From: Oscillospiraceae bacterium
GTDB lineage: Bacteria > Bacillota > Clostridia > Oscillospirales > Oscillospiraceae
Direction: 5' to 3'
Assembly: GCA_016290695.1 (NCBI GenBank)
Contig: JAEEUX010000064.1
Location: forward strand, 1-10,947
DNA: 10,947 nt
The translations under genes were made by a program, and so were the position numbers. The notes under the pieces were generated by a model. The model made no database searches, was not told the origin of the DNA, and saw only the letters and a program-made list of their open reading frames with translations. Positions 1 through 5,766 of this stretch are shown in pieces (position 1 is the first letter of the stretch; every line of letters begins with the position of its first letter).

Positions 1-2
1 AA

Positions 3-611
3 AAGCTCGACCTTGCCACCTGTATAAAAACCTGCGCCGGGAGCAAGGGCGTATGGATCTCGGCCTCCTGCATGCTCTGCCTCTGCACGGCGGCCGTCGC
101 CTCCACGCAGTTTTTGCCGACGGCGCTCATGTCCCGCGGCGTAGAGAGGGAAACGGCCTCGCTCTGCGGAATGTGCATAACGCTCGGCGGCATGGCGGGC
201 TGCCTGCTTTCCCCGCTGCTGTCCACGCTTTTCAAAAAGCCCAAGCTCTGGATGATAGGCGGCGGCGTGCTTGCTGCGCTCGGCCTGGCCTTCGCGTGGA
301 AGATAACAAGCATCCCGGTCATGGTCGTCTGCCTCGTTCTGACGGGCTTCCTTACCTCCGGCTTCACGCCGATAATCAGCTCGCTCCCGCTGAGACTCAA
401 GGAAATCGGCCCCAGATACGCGGGCACGGCGGGCGGCTTCATCGCCACTATCCAGCTTCTCGGAAACGTCGTTTTGCCGACCTACGTTATCTGCAACATC
501 GTCGGCGACAATAATTACGATGCCATGTTCATCTGCTTCGGCGCGCTCTCGGTGATTTTCTGCGTGCTCTGCGTCTTCCTCCCGCTCGATACGGGCAGGA
601 ACAAGGCGTAA
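3..611 (+). CDS. MFS transporter, C-terminal part (5' end outside window)
   Basis: The reading frame is open from the first bases of the window and ends at TAA, giving 202 visible residues; the start lies upstream. The visible part holds several hydrophobic membrane segments of the C-terminal half of a major facilitator transporter. These include a segment rich in Gly/Met/Leu after a short charged loop (RGVERETASL), a short cytoplasmic Lys-rich loop (FKKPK), and the Gly-rich stretch AGTAGGFIATIQLLGNVV, typical of a late transmembrane helix in nitrate/cyanate-type or anion-type MFS carriers. It should sit in the cytoplasmic membrane and move a small solute by proton or substrate exchange. The substrate cannot be told from this fragment. 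No clear terminator follows in the gap before carD. MFS assignment is good; subfamily is a guess. Confidence 0.8.
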   Translation, partial: KLDLATCIKTCAGSKGVWISASCMLCLCTAAVASTQFLPTALMSRGVERETASLCGMCITLGGMAGCLLSPLLSTLFKKPKLWMIGGGVLAALGLAFAWKITSIPVMVVCLVLTGFLTSGFTPIISSLPLRLKEIGPRYAGTAGGFIATIQLLGNVVLPTYVICNIVGDNNYDAMFICFGALSVIFCVLCVFLPLDTGRNKA

Positions 612-691
612 ATTTCCACAAAACCCCGCGATTACTTGCCATTTTCACAATTTCCCTGCTTTCTTTTCGTCGCCGCGCGGAAAAAACGCGC

Positions 692-720
692 TTGCTAAAA
701 TATGTAAGCTGATGTATAAT
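692..720 (+). promoter_or_regulatory. Sigma-70-type promoter of the carD gene
   Basis: The -35 hexamer TTGCTA (692-697) and a perfect -10 hexamer TATAAT (715-720) are separated by exactly 17 bp. Transcription would start near 727, leaving a leader of about 39 nt before the ribosome binding site AAAGGAAG (753-760). The gene therefore appears to have its own promoter rather than relying on the upstream MFS transporter gene. Confidence 0.75.
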
Positions 721-765
721 ATTGGCGAGATGTAACGAAAAGCAATGCGGCGAAAGGAAGCGACA

Positions 766-1242
766 ATGTATACAATCGGGGAAGTAGTCGTGCATCCCAT
801 CCACGGCGCGGGAATAATAAAAGCGATCGAATCGGTAAAAATCGACGGCGAAGAATGCCGGTACTATATCTTCTCCACGGGTGAAAGCAACCTCAGCGTA
901 AAGATACCCGTAGCAAATTCCGAGGAAATCGGCCTGAGAAGGATCATTTCGCGGGAACAGGCGGACGAGCTTCTTTTCCGCCTGCATGAGGTTGAGGCAA
1001 TCTCCATTCAGAACTGGAACCGCCGTTACCGCGAAAACATAGCTCGCCTGAAAACCGGGGAGCTTATGGAGGTCGCCTGCGTAGTAAAGGGGCTTATGGC
1101 GCGGGAAAGCGGCAGAGGTCTTTCCACCGGCGAGAAAAAAATGCTCCGCAGCGCAAAGCGCATCCTCGTCTCGGAAATCGCGCTGGCCAAAAACGTGGAT
1201 TACAACGATATTGAGCGCCAGGTTGACGAAGCGCTCGCATAA
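766..1242 (+). CDS. carD: CarD/CdnL-family RNA polymerase-binding transcription regulator
   Basis: This encodes a 158-residue protein of the CarD/CdnL family, which binds the RNA polymerase beta subunit and stabilises the open promoter complex. Residues 1 to about 60 form the Tudor-like RNA polymerase interaction domain (start MYTIGEVVVHPIHGAGII, the usual family opening). The rest is the helical DNA-binding domain. It keeps the Trp of the family (W84, in NWNRRYREN), which in mycobacterial CarD wedges into the upstream edge of the bubble, and the conserved LSTGEKKMLRSAKRILVSE block near residues 119-137. I chose the ATG at 766 because AAAGGAAG sits 5 nt upstream; an in-frame ATG at 745 has no good ribosome site. 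It is a single gene between its own promoter and a terminator. Length fits the family. Confidence 0.92.
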   Translation: MYTIGEVVVHPIHGAGIIKAIESVKIDGEECRYYIFSTGESNLSVKIPVANSEEIGLRRIISREQADELLFRLHEVEAISIQNWNRRYRENIARLKTGELMEVACVVKGLMARESGRGLSTGEKKMLRSAKRILVSEIALAKNVDYNDIERQVDEALA

Positions 1243-1248
1243 AATATT

Positions 1249-1281
1249 CCGGCTGCGTCTTATTTGCCGCAGCCGGTTTTT
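1249..1281 (+). terminator. Intrinsic terminator of carD
   Basis: A perfect 9-bp stem, CCGGCTGCG (1249-1257) with CGCAGCCGG (1268-1276), has a 10-nt loop and is followed by five T residues (1277-1281). It lies 7 bp after the carD stop codon. Confidence 0.9.
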
Positions 1282-1287
1282 GCAACC

Positions 1288-1316
1288 AAAAGGCGCGGAC
1301 AAAAACTGTCCGCGCC
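1288..1316 (-). terminator. Intrinsic terminator of the potABCD operon
   Basis: A perfect 9-bp stem, GGCGCGGAC (1292-1300) with GTCCGCGCC (1308-1316), lies 19 bp past the potD stop. Read on the minus strand it is followed by four T residues (complement of 1288-1291). On the plus strand it is followed by GCTTTTATTT, so it may work in both directions as a second stop for carD. The two hairpins lie side by side between the convergent genes. Confidence 0.8.
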
Positions 1317-1335
1317 GCTTTTATTTCCCGGGGAA

Positions 1336-2379
1336 TCAGCTTTTCAGCTCTACCCAAAGCTCGTCGTACTTTTCGAGCACGTTCTGCGGGAGGTTCGTGT
1401 AGACCTCGGTGTTTGCCAGAACATCGTCCGAGGGGGCCATTATCGCGGCGAAATCCTCGTCCATGTCGGCGATGTAGCTTTCAAGAGCCTCGGTGTTGGC
1501 GCTTGCGTAGCCGACGACGTCCATGTTCTTCGTGCATACCTCGGTGGAGCACATGAAGTTTATGAACTTCTCGGCGTACTCCTTCTTCGTGCTGCCCTTG
1601 GGGATGCACATGGCGTCCACGAAGTAGTTCGTGCCCTCCTCGGGGATGCAGAAGGCGAGGTCGGGGTTATTCTCGTGCATGGTGATGAAATCGCCCGCGT
1701 AGTAGGGACCGATGGCGGCCTCGCCGCTTTCTAACTTGTCAAAGATCTGGTCCATGACGTAGGCCTGGAGCAGCGGCTTCTGCTGAACGAGCAGCCCGTA
1801 GGCTTCCTCAAGCTCGGCCTCGCTCGTCGTATTCAGCGAATAGCCGAGGTGCAGCAGGGCGATGCCGAGCGCGTCGCGCGGGTTATCGAACATGAGTATC
1901 TGGCCGGAATAATCGCTGTCGAAGAGCGCGTCCCAGCTCGTTACGGGCTTCGTGACGACGGAGGTGTTGTAGATGATGCCGACGGTGCCCCACATGTAGG
2001 GGACGGAATAGCTGTTCGTCGGGTCGTACTCAAGGCCCTTGTAGCGCTCGCCTATAAGGCTCCAGTTGGGGATGTTTGAATAGTCCAGAGGCTCGAGCAT
2101 ATCCTCGCTTATGAGGCGGGAGATCATGTAGTCCGAGGGGATGATAACGTCGTAATTCGAGCCGCCGTTTTTCATCGTGGAGTAAAGCGCCTCGTTGCTG
2201 TTGAAGCCGGAATAGTTGACCTTTATGTTATACTGCTCCTCAAAATCCTTGAGGACGGTCTCGTCTATATATTCGCCCCAGTTGCAGACGTTTATTTCGG
2301 CGGTGTAGCCCTTTCCGCAGCCGGAGAACATGGCGAGAATGAGCGCTGCGACGGCAGCGAGACTGAGAATTTTTTTCAT
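1336..2379 (-). CDS. potD: Polyamine ABC transporter substrate-binding lipoprotein PotD
   Basis: This is the extracytoplasmic receptor of a spermidine/putrescine ABC importer, 347 residues long. A lipoprotein signal peptide (MKKILSLAAVAALILAMFSGC) puts the lipidated Cys at residue 21 with lipobox FSGC; the -3 Phe is slightly unusual. The mature protein opens with INVCNWGEYID, the PotD/PotF signature whose Trp34-Glu36-Tyr37 line the polyamine pocket in E. coli PotD. It continues with VNYSGFNSNEALYSTM and the YDVIIPSDYMISRL block. Asp165 and Asp255 (YFVDA) are plausible amine-binding acids. Two pocket tryptophans remembered from E. coli PotD appear as Tyr (YYAGD, 226-230) and Phe253. The ATG at 2379 was chosen because AAGGAGG (2391-2397) precedes it; an in-frame start at 2499 would bury the signal peptide. 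It is the last gene of the operon, 49 bp after potC. Confidence 0.95.
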   Translation of the reverse strand: MKKILSLAAVAALILAMFSGCGKGYTAEINVCNWGEYIDETVLKDFEEQYNIKVNYSGFNSNEALYSTMKNGGSNYDVIIPSDYMISRLISEDMLEPLDYSNIPNWSLIGERYKGLEYDPTNSYSVPYMWGTVGIIYNTSVVTKPVTSWDALFDSDYSGQILMFDNPRDALGIALLHLGYSLNTTSEAELEEAYGLLVQQKPLLQAYVMDQIFDKLESGEAAIGPYYAGDFITMHENNPDLAFCIPEEGTNYFVDAMCIPKGSTKKEYAEKFINFMCSTEVCTKNMDVVGYASANTEALESYIADMDEDFAAIMAPSDDVLANTEVYTNLPQNVLEKYDELWVELKS

Positions 2380-2428
2380 TTGTAAAAATACCTCCTTAAA
2401 ACCGATTAAAAGATGTCGCCTCGCGGCG

Positions 2429-3274
2429 TTATTTCTGCATCGCGCCCTGCCTGAGCTTGGCCTCGGCGCGTTTTTTCGCTTCCTCCTGCCGTATTTCACG
2501 CACGTTGATGATAATGAGCAGCACGAGCACCGCGCCGAACAGGAGCGAAGAAATCGCGTTTATCTTCGGCGTAACGCGGCGGCGCGTCATGGCGTAGATG
2601 GTCATGGACAGCGTGCTCACGGTGGAGCCGGCGGTGAAGTAGCTTATTACGAAATCGTCTATCGACATGGTGAAGGCGATTATCGCGCCGTTTATTATGC
2701 CGGGCATGAGCTCCGGCACCGTGACCTTCAGAAACGCGCGCGCCGGGGTGCAGCCGAGGTCCTGTGCCGCGTCGATAAGGCTGCGGTCGAGCTGGTATAG
2801 CTTCGGCATTACGGAAAGCAGGACGTAGGGAACATTGAAGGTGATGTGCGCGACGAGGAGCGTCCCGAAGCCGAGGTTGAATTTCAGCCGCGAGCCGAAG
2901 AACACAAACAGCAAGCACAGCGAAACGCCCGTGACTATGTCGGCGTTCGTGAGCGGGATGTTGTTCACCGCCATGAGCGGGCTGCGCCAGCGTTTACGCA
3001 GGCAATAGAAGCCGAGGGCCGTAACGGTTCCGAAAACGGTGGCAATGGCGGCGGCGAGCAGGGAAACGAGCAGCGTCGTCGAAAAGGCGTTCATGATGGA
3101 CGCATCGTTAAAAAGCTCGGCGTACCAGTCGAGCGTGAAGCCCGCCCACTGCGTGCGGCTCTTCGAGGAATTGAAGGAGAAGGTTATGAGCACGAAAATG
3201 GGCGCGTAGAGGAAAATAAATATAACCGCGAGGAAAATACGGCTTATGACGGTGCTTCTTCTTTTCCTCATCAT
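2429..3274 (-). CDS. potC: Polyamine ABC transporter permease PotC
   Basis: This is the second membrane-spanning subunit of the polyamine importer, 281 residues, with about six transmembrane helices beginning at residues 10-32. The EAA loop that docks on the ATPase reads DAAQDLGCTPARAF near 168-181 and ends with the usual Pro-Gly (191-192). The following segment AFTMSIDDFVISYF is characteristic of PotC/PotI permeases. The start codon overlaps the potB stop in an ATGA arrangement (3271-3274) with no strong ribosome site, so translation is probably coupled to potB. A second ATG directly follows the first. The C-terminus is a charged, Lys/Glu-rich cytoplasmic tail of about 20 residues. Length and motifs fit the family fully. 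Confidence 0.95.
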   Translation of the reverse strand: MMRKRRSTVISRIFLAVIFIFLYAPIFVLITFSFNSSKSRTQWAGFTLDWYAELFNDASIMNAFSTTLLVSLLAAAIATVFGTVTALGFYCLRKRWRSPLMAVNNIPLTNADIVTGVSLCLLFVFFGSRLKFNLGFGTLLVAHITFNVPYVLLSVMPKLYQLDRSLIDAAQDLGCTPARAFLKVTVPELMPGIINGAIIAFTMSIDDFVISYFTAGSTVSTLSMTIYAMTRRRVTPKINAISSLLFGAVLVLLIIINVREIRQEEAKKRAEAKLRQGAMQK

Positions 3275-4089
3275 AGCACCACCGCCGTTTCTTCGCCCTC
3301 GCCGAATTTGTTCATGACGTACATGCAGATAACGACGATTATCATCATCACGAGCGCTATCGCGGAGCCGAGGTGCGGGTTATAGGCCGAGCCTAGGAAC
3401 TGCATCTCGATAAGGTCGCCCAGCAGGAGGTTCTTGCTGCCGCCCAGAAGCTGGGATATGGCGAAGGTGCTTACCGAGGGGACGAAAACCATCGTTATGC
3501 CGGAAAGGACGCCCGGCAGACTCAGCGGGAAAATGAGCTTTAAAAACACCATGAAGGGGTTCGCGCCCAGATCCTCGGCCGCCTCGACGAGCCTGCGGTC
3601 AAGCTTTGAGACGACGGAATAGATGGGCAGCACCATGAAGGGCAGGTAGTTATAAACCATGCCGAGCACGACGGCCCCGGAGGTGTTGATTATCTTTATC
3701 GGGGGCAGGCCGAGCTTCGTGAGAAGCGCGTTGAGAAGGCCGGTGTCCTCGAGAATGGACATCCATGCGTAGGTTCTGAGCAGGAAATTCATCCACATCG
3801 GGAGCATAATGAGCATCACGAAAACGCGCTGGAGCCTCGGCCCTTCGCGCGAAAGCACGAGCGCGAGCGGGTAGCCGAGGATGATGCAAAGCACCGTCGC
3901 GATAAGCGCGAGGTAGAAGGAGCGCCCGAAGACGGAGATATAGTCCGTCATCCCGCGGAAATTATCCACGGTGAACGAGCCGTCGTGCGCCGTGAAGGCG
4001 TAGACCACGACCATTATTATCGGCACGACTACGAAAATCGCCATCCATACGACGTAGGGGATGGAGAGAAAGCGGGTCTTAGAAGTCAT
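3271..4089 (-). CDS. potB: Polyamine ABC transporter permease PotB
   Basis: This is the first permease subunit of the polyamine importer, 272 residues with about six transmembrane helices, the first near residues 9-32. The ATPase-docking EAA motif reads VEAAEDLGANPF (168-179) and ends in LPG (191-193). LLRTYAWMSIL (103-113) is a typical PotB stretch in the middle of the protein. I chose ATG 4089 because GGAGGA (4098-4103) lies 8 nt upstream. The longer in-frame form from 4140 would add an Arg-rich N-terminus and sits inside the potA coding region without a ribosome site. The gene overlaps the end of potA by 11 bp and the start of potC by 4 bp, so the three are co-translated. Confidence 0.95.
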   Translation of the reverse strand: MTSKTRFLSIPYVVWMAIFVVVPIIMVVVYAFTAHDGSFTVDNFRGMTDYISVFGRSFYLALIATVLCIILGYPLALVLSREGPRLQRVFVMLIMLPMWMNFLLRTYAWMSILEDTGLLNALLTKLGLPPIKIINTSGAVVLGMVYNYLPFMVLPIYSVVSKLDRRLVEAAEDLGANPFMVFLKLIFPLSLPGVLSGITMVFVPSVSTFAISQLLGGSKNLLLGDLIEMQFLGSAYNPHLGSAIALVMMIIVVICMYVMNKFGEGEETAVVL

Positions 4090-5245
4090 ACCGCATTTCC
4101 TCCTCGAGCTCCGCCTCATTCTCTGAGGGCTCATACTCAAGGTCGCCTATCTCGTCATACTCGGCGGAATAGGAGCTATAGTCGCCGAACATGCCGGAAT
4201 AGCGGCTCTTTTTCATGATGTGGAAGCCGTCGGGGTCTATTTTTATGCCGATTTTCGCGCCGACGGGGCTGGGGTCGGTGCTCTGGATGAGCCATTTGAA
4301 GCCCTTGAAGTCTACGATAATATCGTAGTGGACGCCCTTGAAGGTGATGTTCGTGACGGTTCCTGTGAGCATACCGTCCTTCTCGGGGACTATGTCCACG
4401 TCCTCGGGGCGGATAACGACGTCCACCGGCTCGTTGGGCGCAAAGCCTCCGTCCACGCATTCAAATTTGCGCCCGAAAATCTCAACGACCTTGTCGGCGC
4501 ACATGAAGCCGTCCACGATGTTGCTCTCGCCGATGAAATCGGCTACGAAGGCGTTTTCCGGCTCGTTGTAGATATCCTCCGGGGTACCTATCTGCTGGAT
4601 CTTGCCCTCGTTCATAACGACGACCGTATCGGACATGGCGAGAGCCTCCTCCTGGTCGTGCGTAACATATATAAATGTGATCTCCATAGCCTGCTGGATG
4701 CGCTTGAGTTCGTTCTGCATATCCTTCCTCAAACGCAGGTCGAGCGCGCCGAGCGGCTCGTCCAGAAGCAGGACGCGGGGCCTGTTCACAAGCGCGCGGG
4801 CTATCGCTACGCGCTGCTGCTGGCCGCCCGAAAGGAGGGAGACAGAGCGGTTTTCAAAACCCTTGAGGCTCACTATTTCGAGCATTTCCATGACCCTGTC
4901 GTGAATTTCCTTTTTGGAAAGCTTCGGGCGGACGAGGTGAAGGCCGAAGGCGATGTTTTCAAATACGTTCAAGTGCGGAAACAGAGCGTATTTCTGGAAA
5001 ACCGTGTTCACCTGCCGCTTGTGCGGAGGCACATTGTTTATTCTCACGTTATCAAAAAAAACATCCCCCGCCGTGGGCACGAGAAAACCGCCTATTATGC
5101 GCAGAGTCGTCGTCTTCCCACAGCCGCTGGGACCGAGCAATGTAAGGAATTCCTTATCGTTAAAATGAATGTTCATATCGTCTAAAACGATTTCACCATC
5201 AAACGCCACGGAAACTCCCGAAAGGCGTATGAGCTCTTTGGACAT
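4079..5245 (-). CDS. potA: Polyamine ABC transporter ATP-binding protein PotA
   Basis: This is the ATPase subunit that powers polyamine import, 388 residues, acting on the inner face of the membrane with PotB and PotC. All nucleotide-binding motifs are present: Walker A GPSGCGKT (38-45), Q-loop Gln84 (VFQKYALFPH), signature LSGGQQQR (138-145), Walker B VLLLDEP (158-164), D-loop and switch His196 (YVTHDQEEA). A C-terminal TOBE-type regulatory domain runs from about 275 to 345 (VVIRPEDVDI; TFKGVHYDIIV). Beyond it is an unusual acidic tail, residues 350-388, rich in Asp, Glu, Tyr and Ser. The start at 5245 follows GGGGGAGG by 4-5 nt, somewhat close but the only good choice. It is the first gene of potABCD, with a long gene-free leader upstream. 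Confidence 0.96.
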   Translation of the reverse strand: MSKELIRLSGVSVAFDGEIVLDDMNIHFNDKEFLTLLGPSGCGKTTTLRIIGGFLVPTAGDVFFDNVRINNVPPHKRQVNTVFQKYALFPHLNVFENIAFGLHLVRPKLSKKEIHDRVMEMLEIVSLKGFENRSVSLLSGGQQQRVAIARALVNRPRVLLLDEPLGALDLRLRKDMQNELKRIQQAMEITFIYVTHDQEEALAMSDTVVVMNEGKIQQIGTPEDIYNEPENAFVADFIGESNIVDGFMCADKVVEIFGRKFECVDGGFAPNEPVDVVIRPEDVDIVPEKDGMLTGTVTNITFKGVHYDIIVDFKGFKWLIQSTDPSPVGAKIGIKIDPDGFHIMKKSRYSGMFGDYSSYSAEYDEIGDLEYEPSENEAELEEEMRYDF

Positions 5246-5374
5246 TTATCCTCCCCCGTTCACATTCCGGCGCACGGTACGCCTTGCTGAGCGTCCCGCA
5301 CTGCCTTATTTTTTGTTTATATATTAATGTTGGTTTACATAACCTTCGTTTTCGTGTGGCGCATACTGTGGTCG

Positions 5375-5444
5375 GCAGCAATGTGGGCCGGAGCTTGCCC
5401 CCGGCAGGGCACCTGCCATTTGTGCAATGTTCGATGATTGCTGC
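5375..5444 (-). other. Possible multi-branched RNA structure in the potA leader
   Basis: GCAGCAAT (5375-5382) is the exact inverted complement of ATTGCTGC (5437-5444), an 8-bp closing stem about 54 nt apart. Inside are a perfect hairpin GGCAGG/CCTGCC with a 3-nt loop (5403-5417), a possible GCCGG/CCGGC stem (5387-5391 with 5401-5405) that overlaps it and so could form only as an alternative, and a weak CATT/AATG stem (about 5417-5429). It could be a regulatory RNA domain or another dispersed repeat; no known family was recognised. Confidence 0.35.
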
Positions 5445-5455
5445 TTGTTCGGTAG

Positions 5456-5477
5456 GGAACGCTGTCCTCAGCGTTCC
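5456..5477. repeat. Perfect 9-bp palindromic hairpin element
   Basis: GGAACGCTG (5456-5464) and CAGCGTTCC (5469-5477) form a perfect stem with the 4-nt loop TCCT. There is no T-run on either side, so it is not an intrinsic terminator. From memory, very similar GGAACGC...GCGTTCC elements recur between genes in gut Clostridia, so I take it as a dispersed repeat. Confidence 0.5.
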
Positions 5478-5489
5478 GCAAATATACGA

Positions 5490-5538
5490 CCTCTCAGGCG
5501 CTTCGCGCCAGCTCCCCTTATCCAAGGGGAGCGAAAAC
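5490..5538. repeat. Palindromic intergenic repeat, copy 1
   Basis: The unit begins CCTCTCAG and ends GCGAAAAC. It contains two hairpins: GGCGC-TTC-GCGCC and a perfect 9-bp stem GCTCCCCTT (5511-5519) with AAGGGGAGC (5524-5532). The next copy starts 64 bp downstream. The pattern (CCTCTCAG, short hairpin, AGCTCCCCTT hairpin) matches, from memory, a repeat widespread between genes of Oscillospiraceae-like bacteria. No transposase is nearby. Confidence 0.75.
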
Positions 5539-5553
5539 GCTGCGGCGGGCTTA

Positions 5554-5607
5554 CCTCTCAGTCTCGGGCTGCGCCCTCGACAGCTCCCCTGAAAGGGGAG
5601 CGAAAAC
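5554..5607. repeat. Palindromic intergenic repeat, copy 2
   Basis: This is a second copy of the unit, again from CCTCTCAG to GCGAAAAC. The second hairpin is conserved (GCTCCCCT 5583-5590, loop GAA, AGGGGAGC 5594-5601). The first hairpin has a different sequence but can still mostly fold (GTCTCGGGC against GCCCTCGAC with two mismatches). Conserved flanks with a variable first stem suggest selection on structure, or independent insertion of related repeats. Confidence 0.75.
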
Positions 5608-5649
5608 ACCCCACCCCACCATTTGCGCAGAGTTTTTTCTTCAGACGAT

Positions 5650-5695
5650 CCGAAAAGCGCAGGGAATACTATAGAGTATTTCCGAGCATTTTCGG
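5650..5695. repeat. Nested inverted repeat
   Basis: The outer arms CCGAAAA (5650-5656) and TTTTCGG (5689-5695) match perfectly. They enclose an inner stem, GGAATACT (5663-5670) with AGTATTTCC (5675-5683), with one bulged T and loop ATAG. Internal loops of 6 and 5 nt separate the two stems. It lies about 35 nt downstream of the predicted potABCD transcription start, so it would be one of the first structures in that RNA. Confidence 0.6.
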
Positions 5696-5735
5696 GATGT
5701 ATGAAGGGAAAAAATCAAGCAAAGCAAGTGATGTA

Positions 5736-5764
5736 AATATAATGGGTTTTAGGTGTCTTGTCAA
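5736..5764 (-). promoter_or_regulatory. Near-consensus sigma-70-type promoter, probably for potABCD
   Basis: On the minus strand a perfect -35 TTGACA (5759-5764) and -10 TATATT (5736-5741) are separated by exactly 17 bp. The -35 starts just 2 bp past the stop codon of the upstream pseudouridine synthase gene. Transcription would begin near 5729 and run into potA, whose start is at 5245, giving a leader of about 480 nt. No other minus-strand gene lies between. Confidence 0.7.
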
Positions 5765-5766
5765 TG

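Larger units (their letters stand above)
5246..5766 (-). other. 520-bp gene-free region, probable long leader of potABCD
   Basis: No credible gene lies here on either strand. A strong minus-strand promoter sits at its far end (5736-5764), so most of it (about 5729 down to 5246) would be transcribed ahead of potA. It holds, in minus-strand order, a nested inverted repeat (5650-5695), two tandem palindromic repeats (5490-5607), a perfect 9-bp hairpin (5456-5477), a multi-helix domain (5375-5444) and an AT-rich patch (about 5309-5345). That patch contains TATAAA on the minus strand (5316-5321) and could be a second, weaker promoter nearer potA. No clear riboswitch class was recognised. Confidence 0.6.

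Noticed and set aside
660..700. GCGCG/CGCGC short inverted repeat after the MFS gene considered as a terminator
   Set aside because: The stem is only 5 bp and no T-run follows; not strong enough to call.
529..1302. Minus-strand open frame of 257 codons opposite carD
   Set aside because: It is antisense to a confidently recognised CarD gene with promoter, ribosome site and terminator; the product has no family features.
2380..2499. N-terminal extension of PotD upstream of 2379
   Set aside because: It would place about 40 Arg-rich residues before the lipoprotein signal peptide and overlaps potC; the AAGGAGG site clearly marks 2379.
4220..5185. Long plus-strand open frame (321 codons) opposite potA
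   Set aside because: It lies fully antisense to potA, whose ATPase motifs are all intact. Its protein shows no recognisable domain and no good ribosome site; it is a by-product of GC-rich codon use.
5456..5477. Perfect hairpin considered as an intrinsic terminator
   Set aside because: No T-run follows on either strand.
5284..5592. Plus-strand open frame in the same gene-free region
   Set aside because: It has no ribosome site, no domain, and is composed of repeat sequence.
5490..5607. Two repeat copies considered as a minimal CRISPR array
   Set aside because: The repeats are internally palindromic with two stems each and unequal lengths, the spacer-like gap is only 15 bp, and no cas gene is present.
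5199..5609. Minus-strand open frame across the repeats upstream of potA
   Set aside because: Its sequence is just the translation of the palindromic repeats (FSLPFQGS and FSLPLDKGS are the two copies) and it overlaps the start of potA. Such frames are frequent false genes over this type of repeat.
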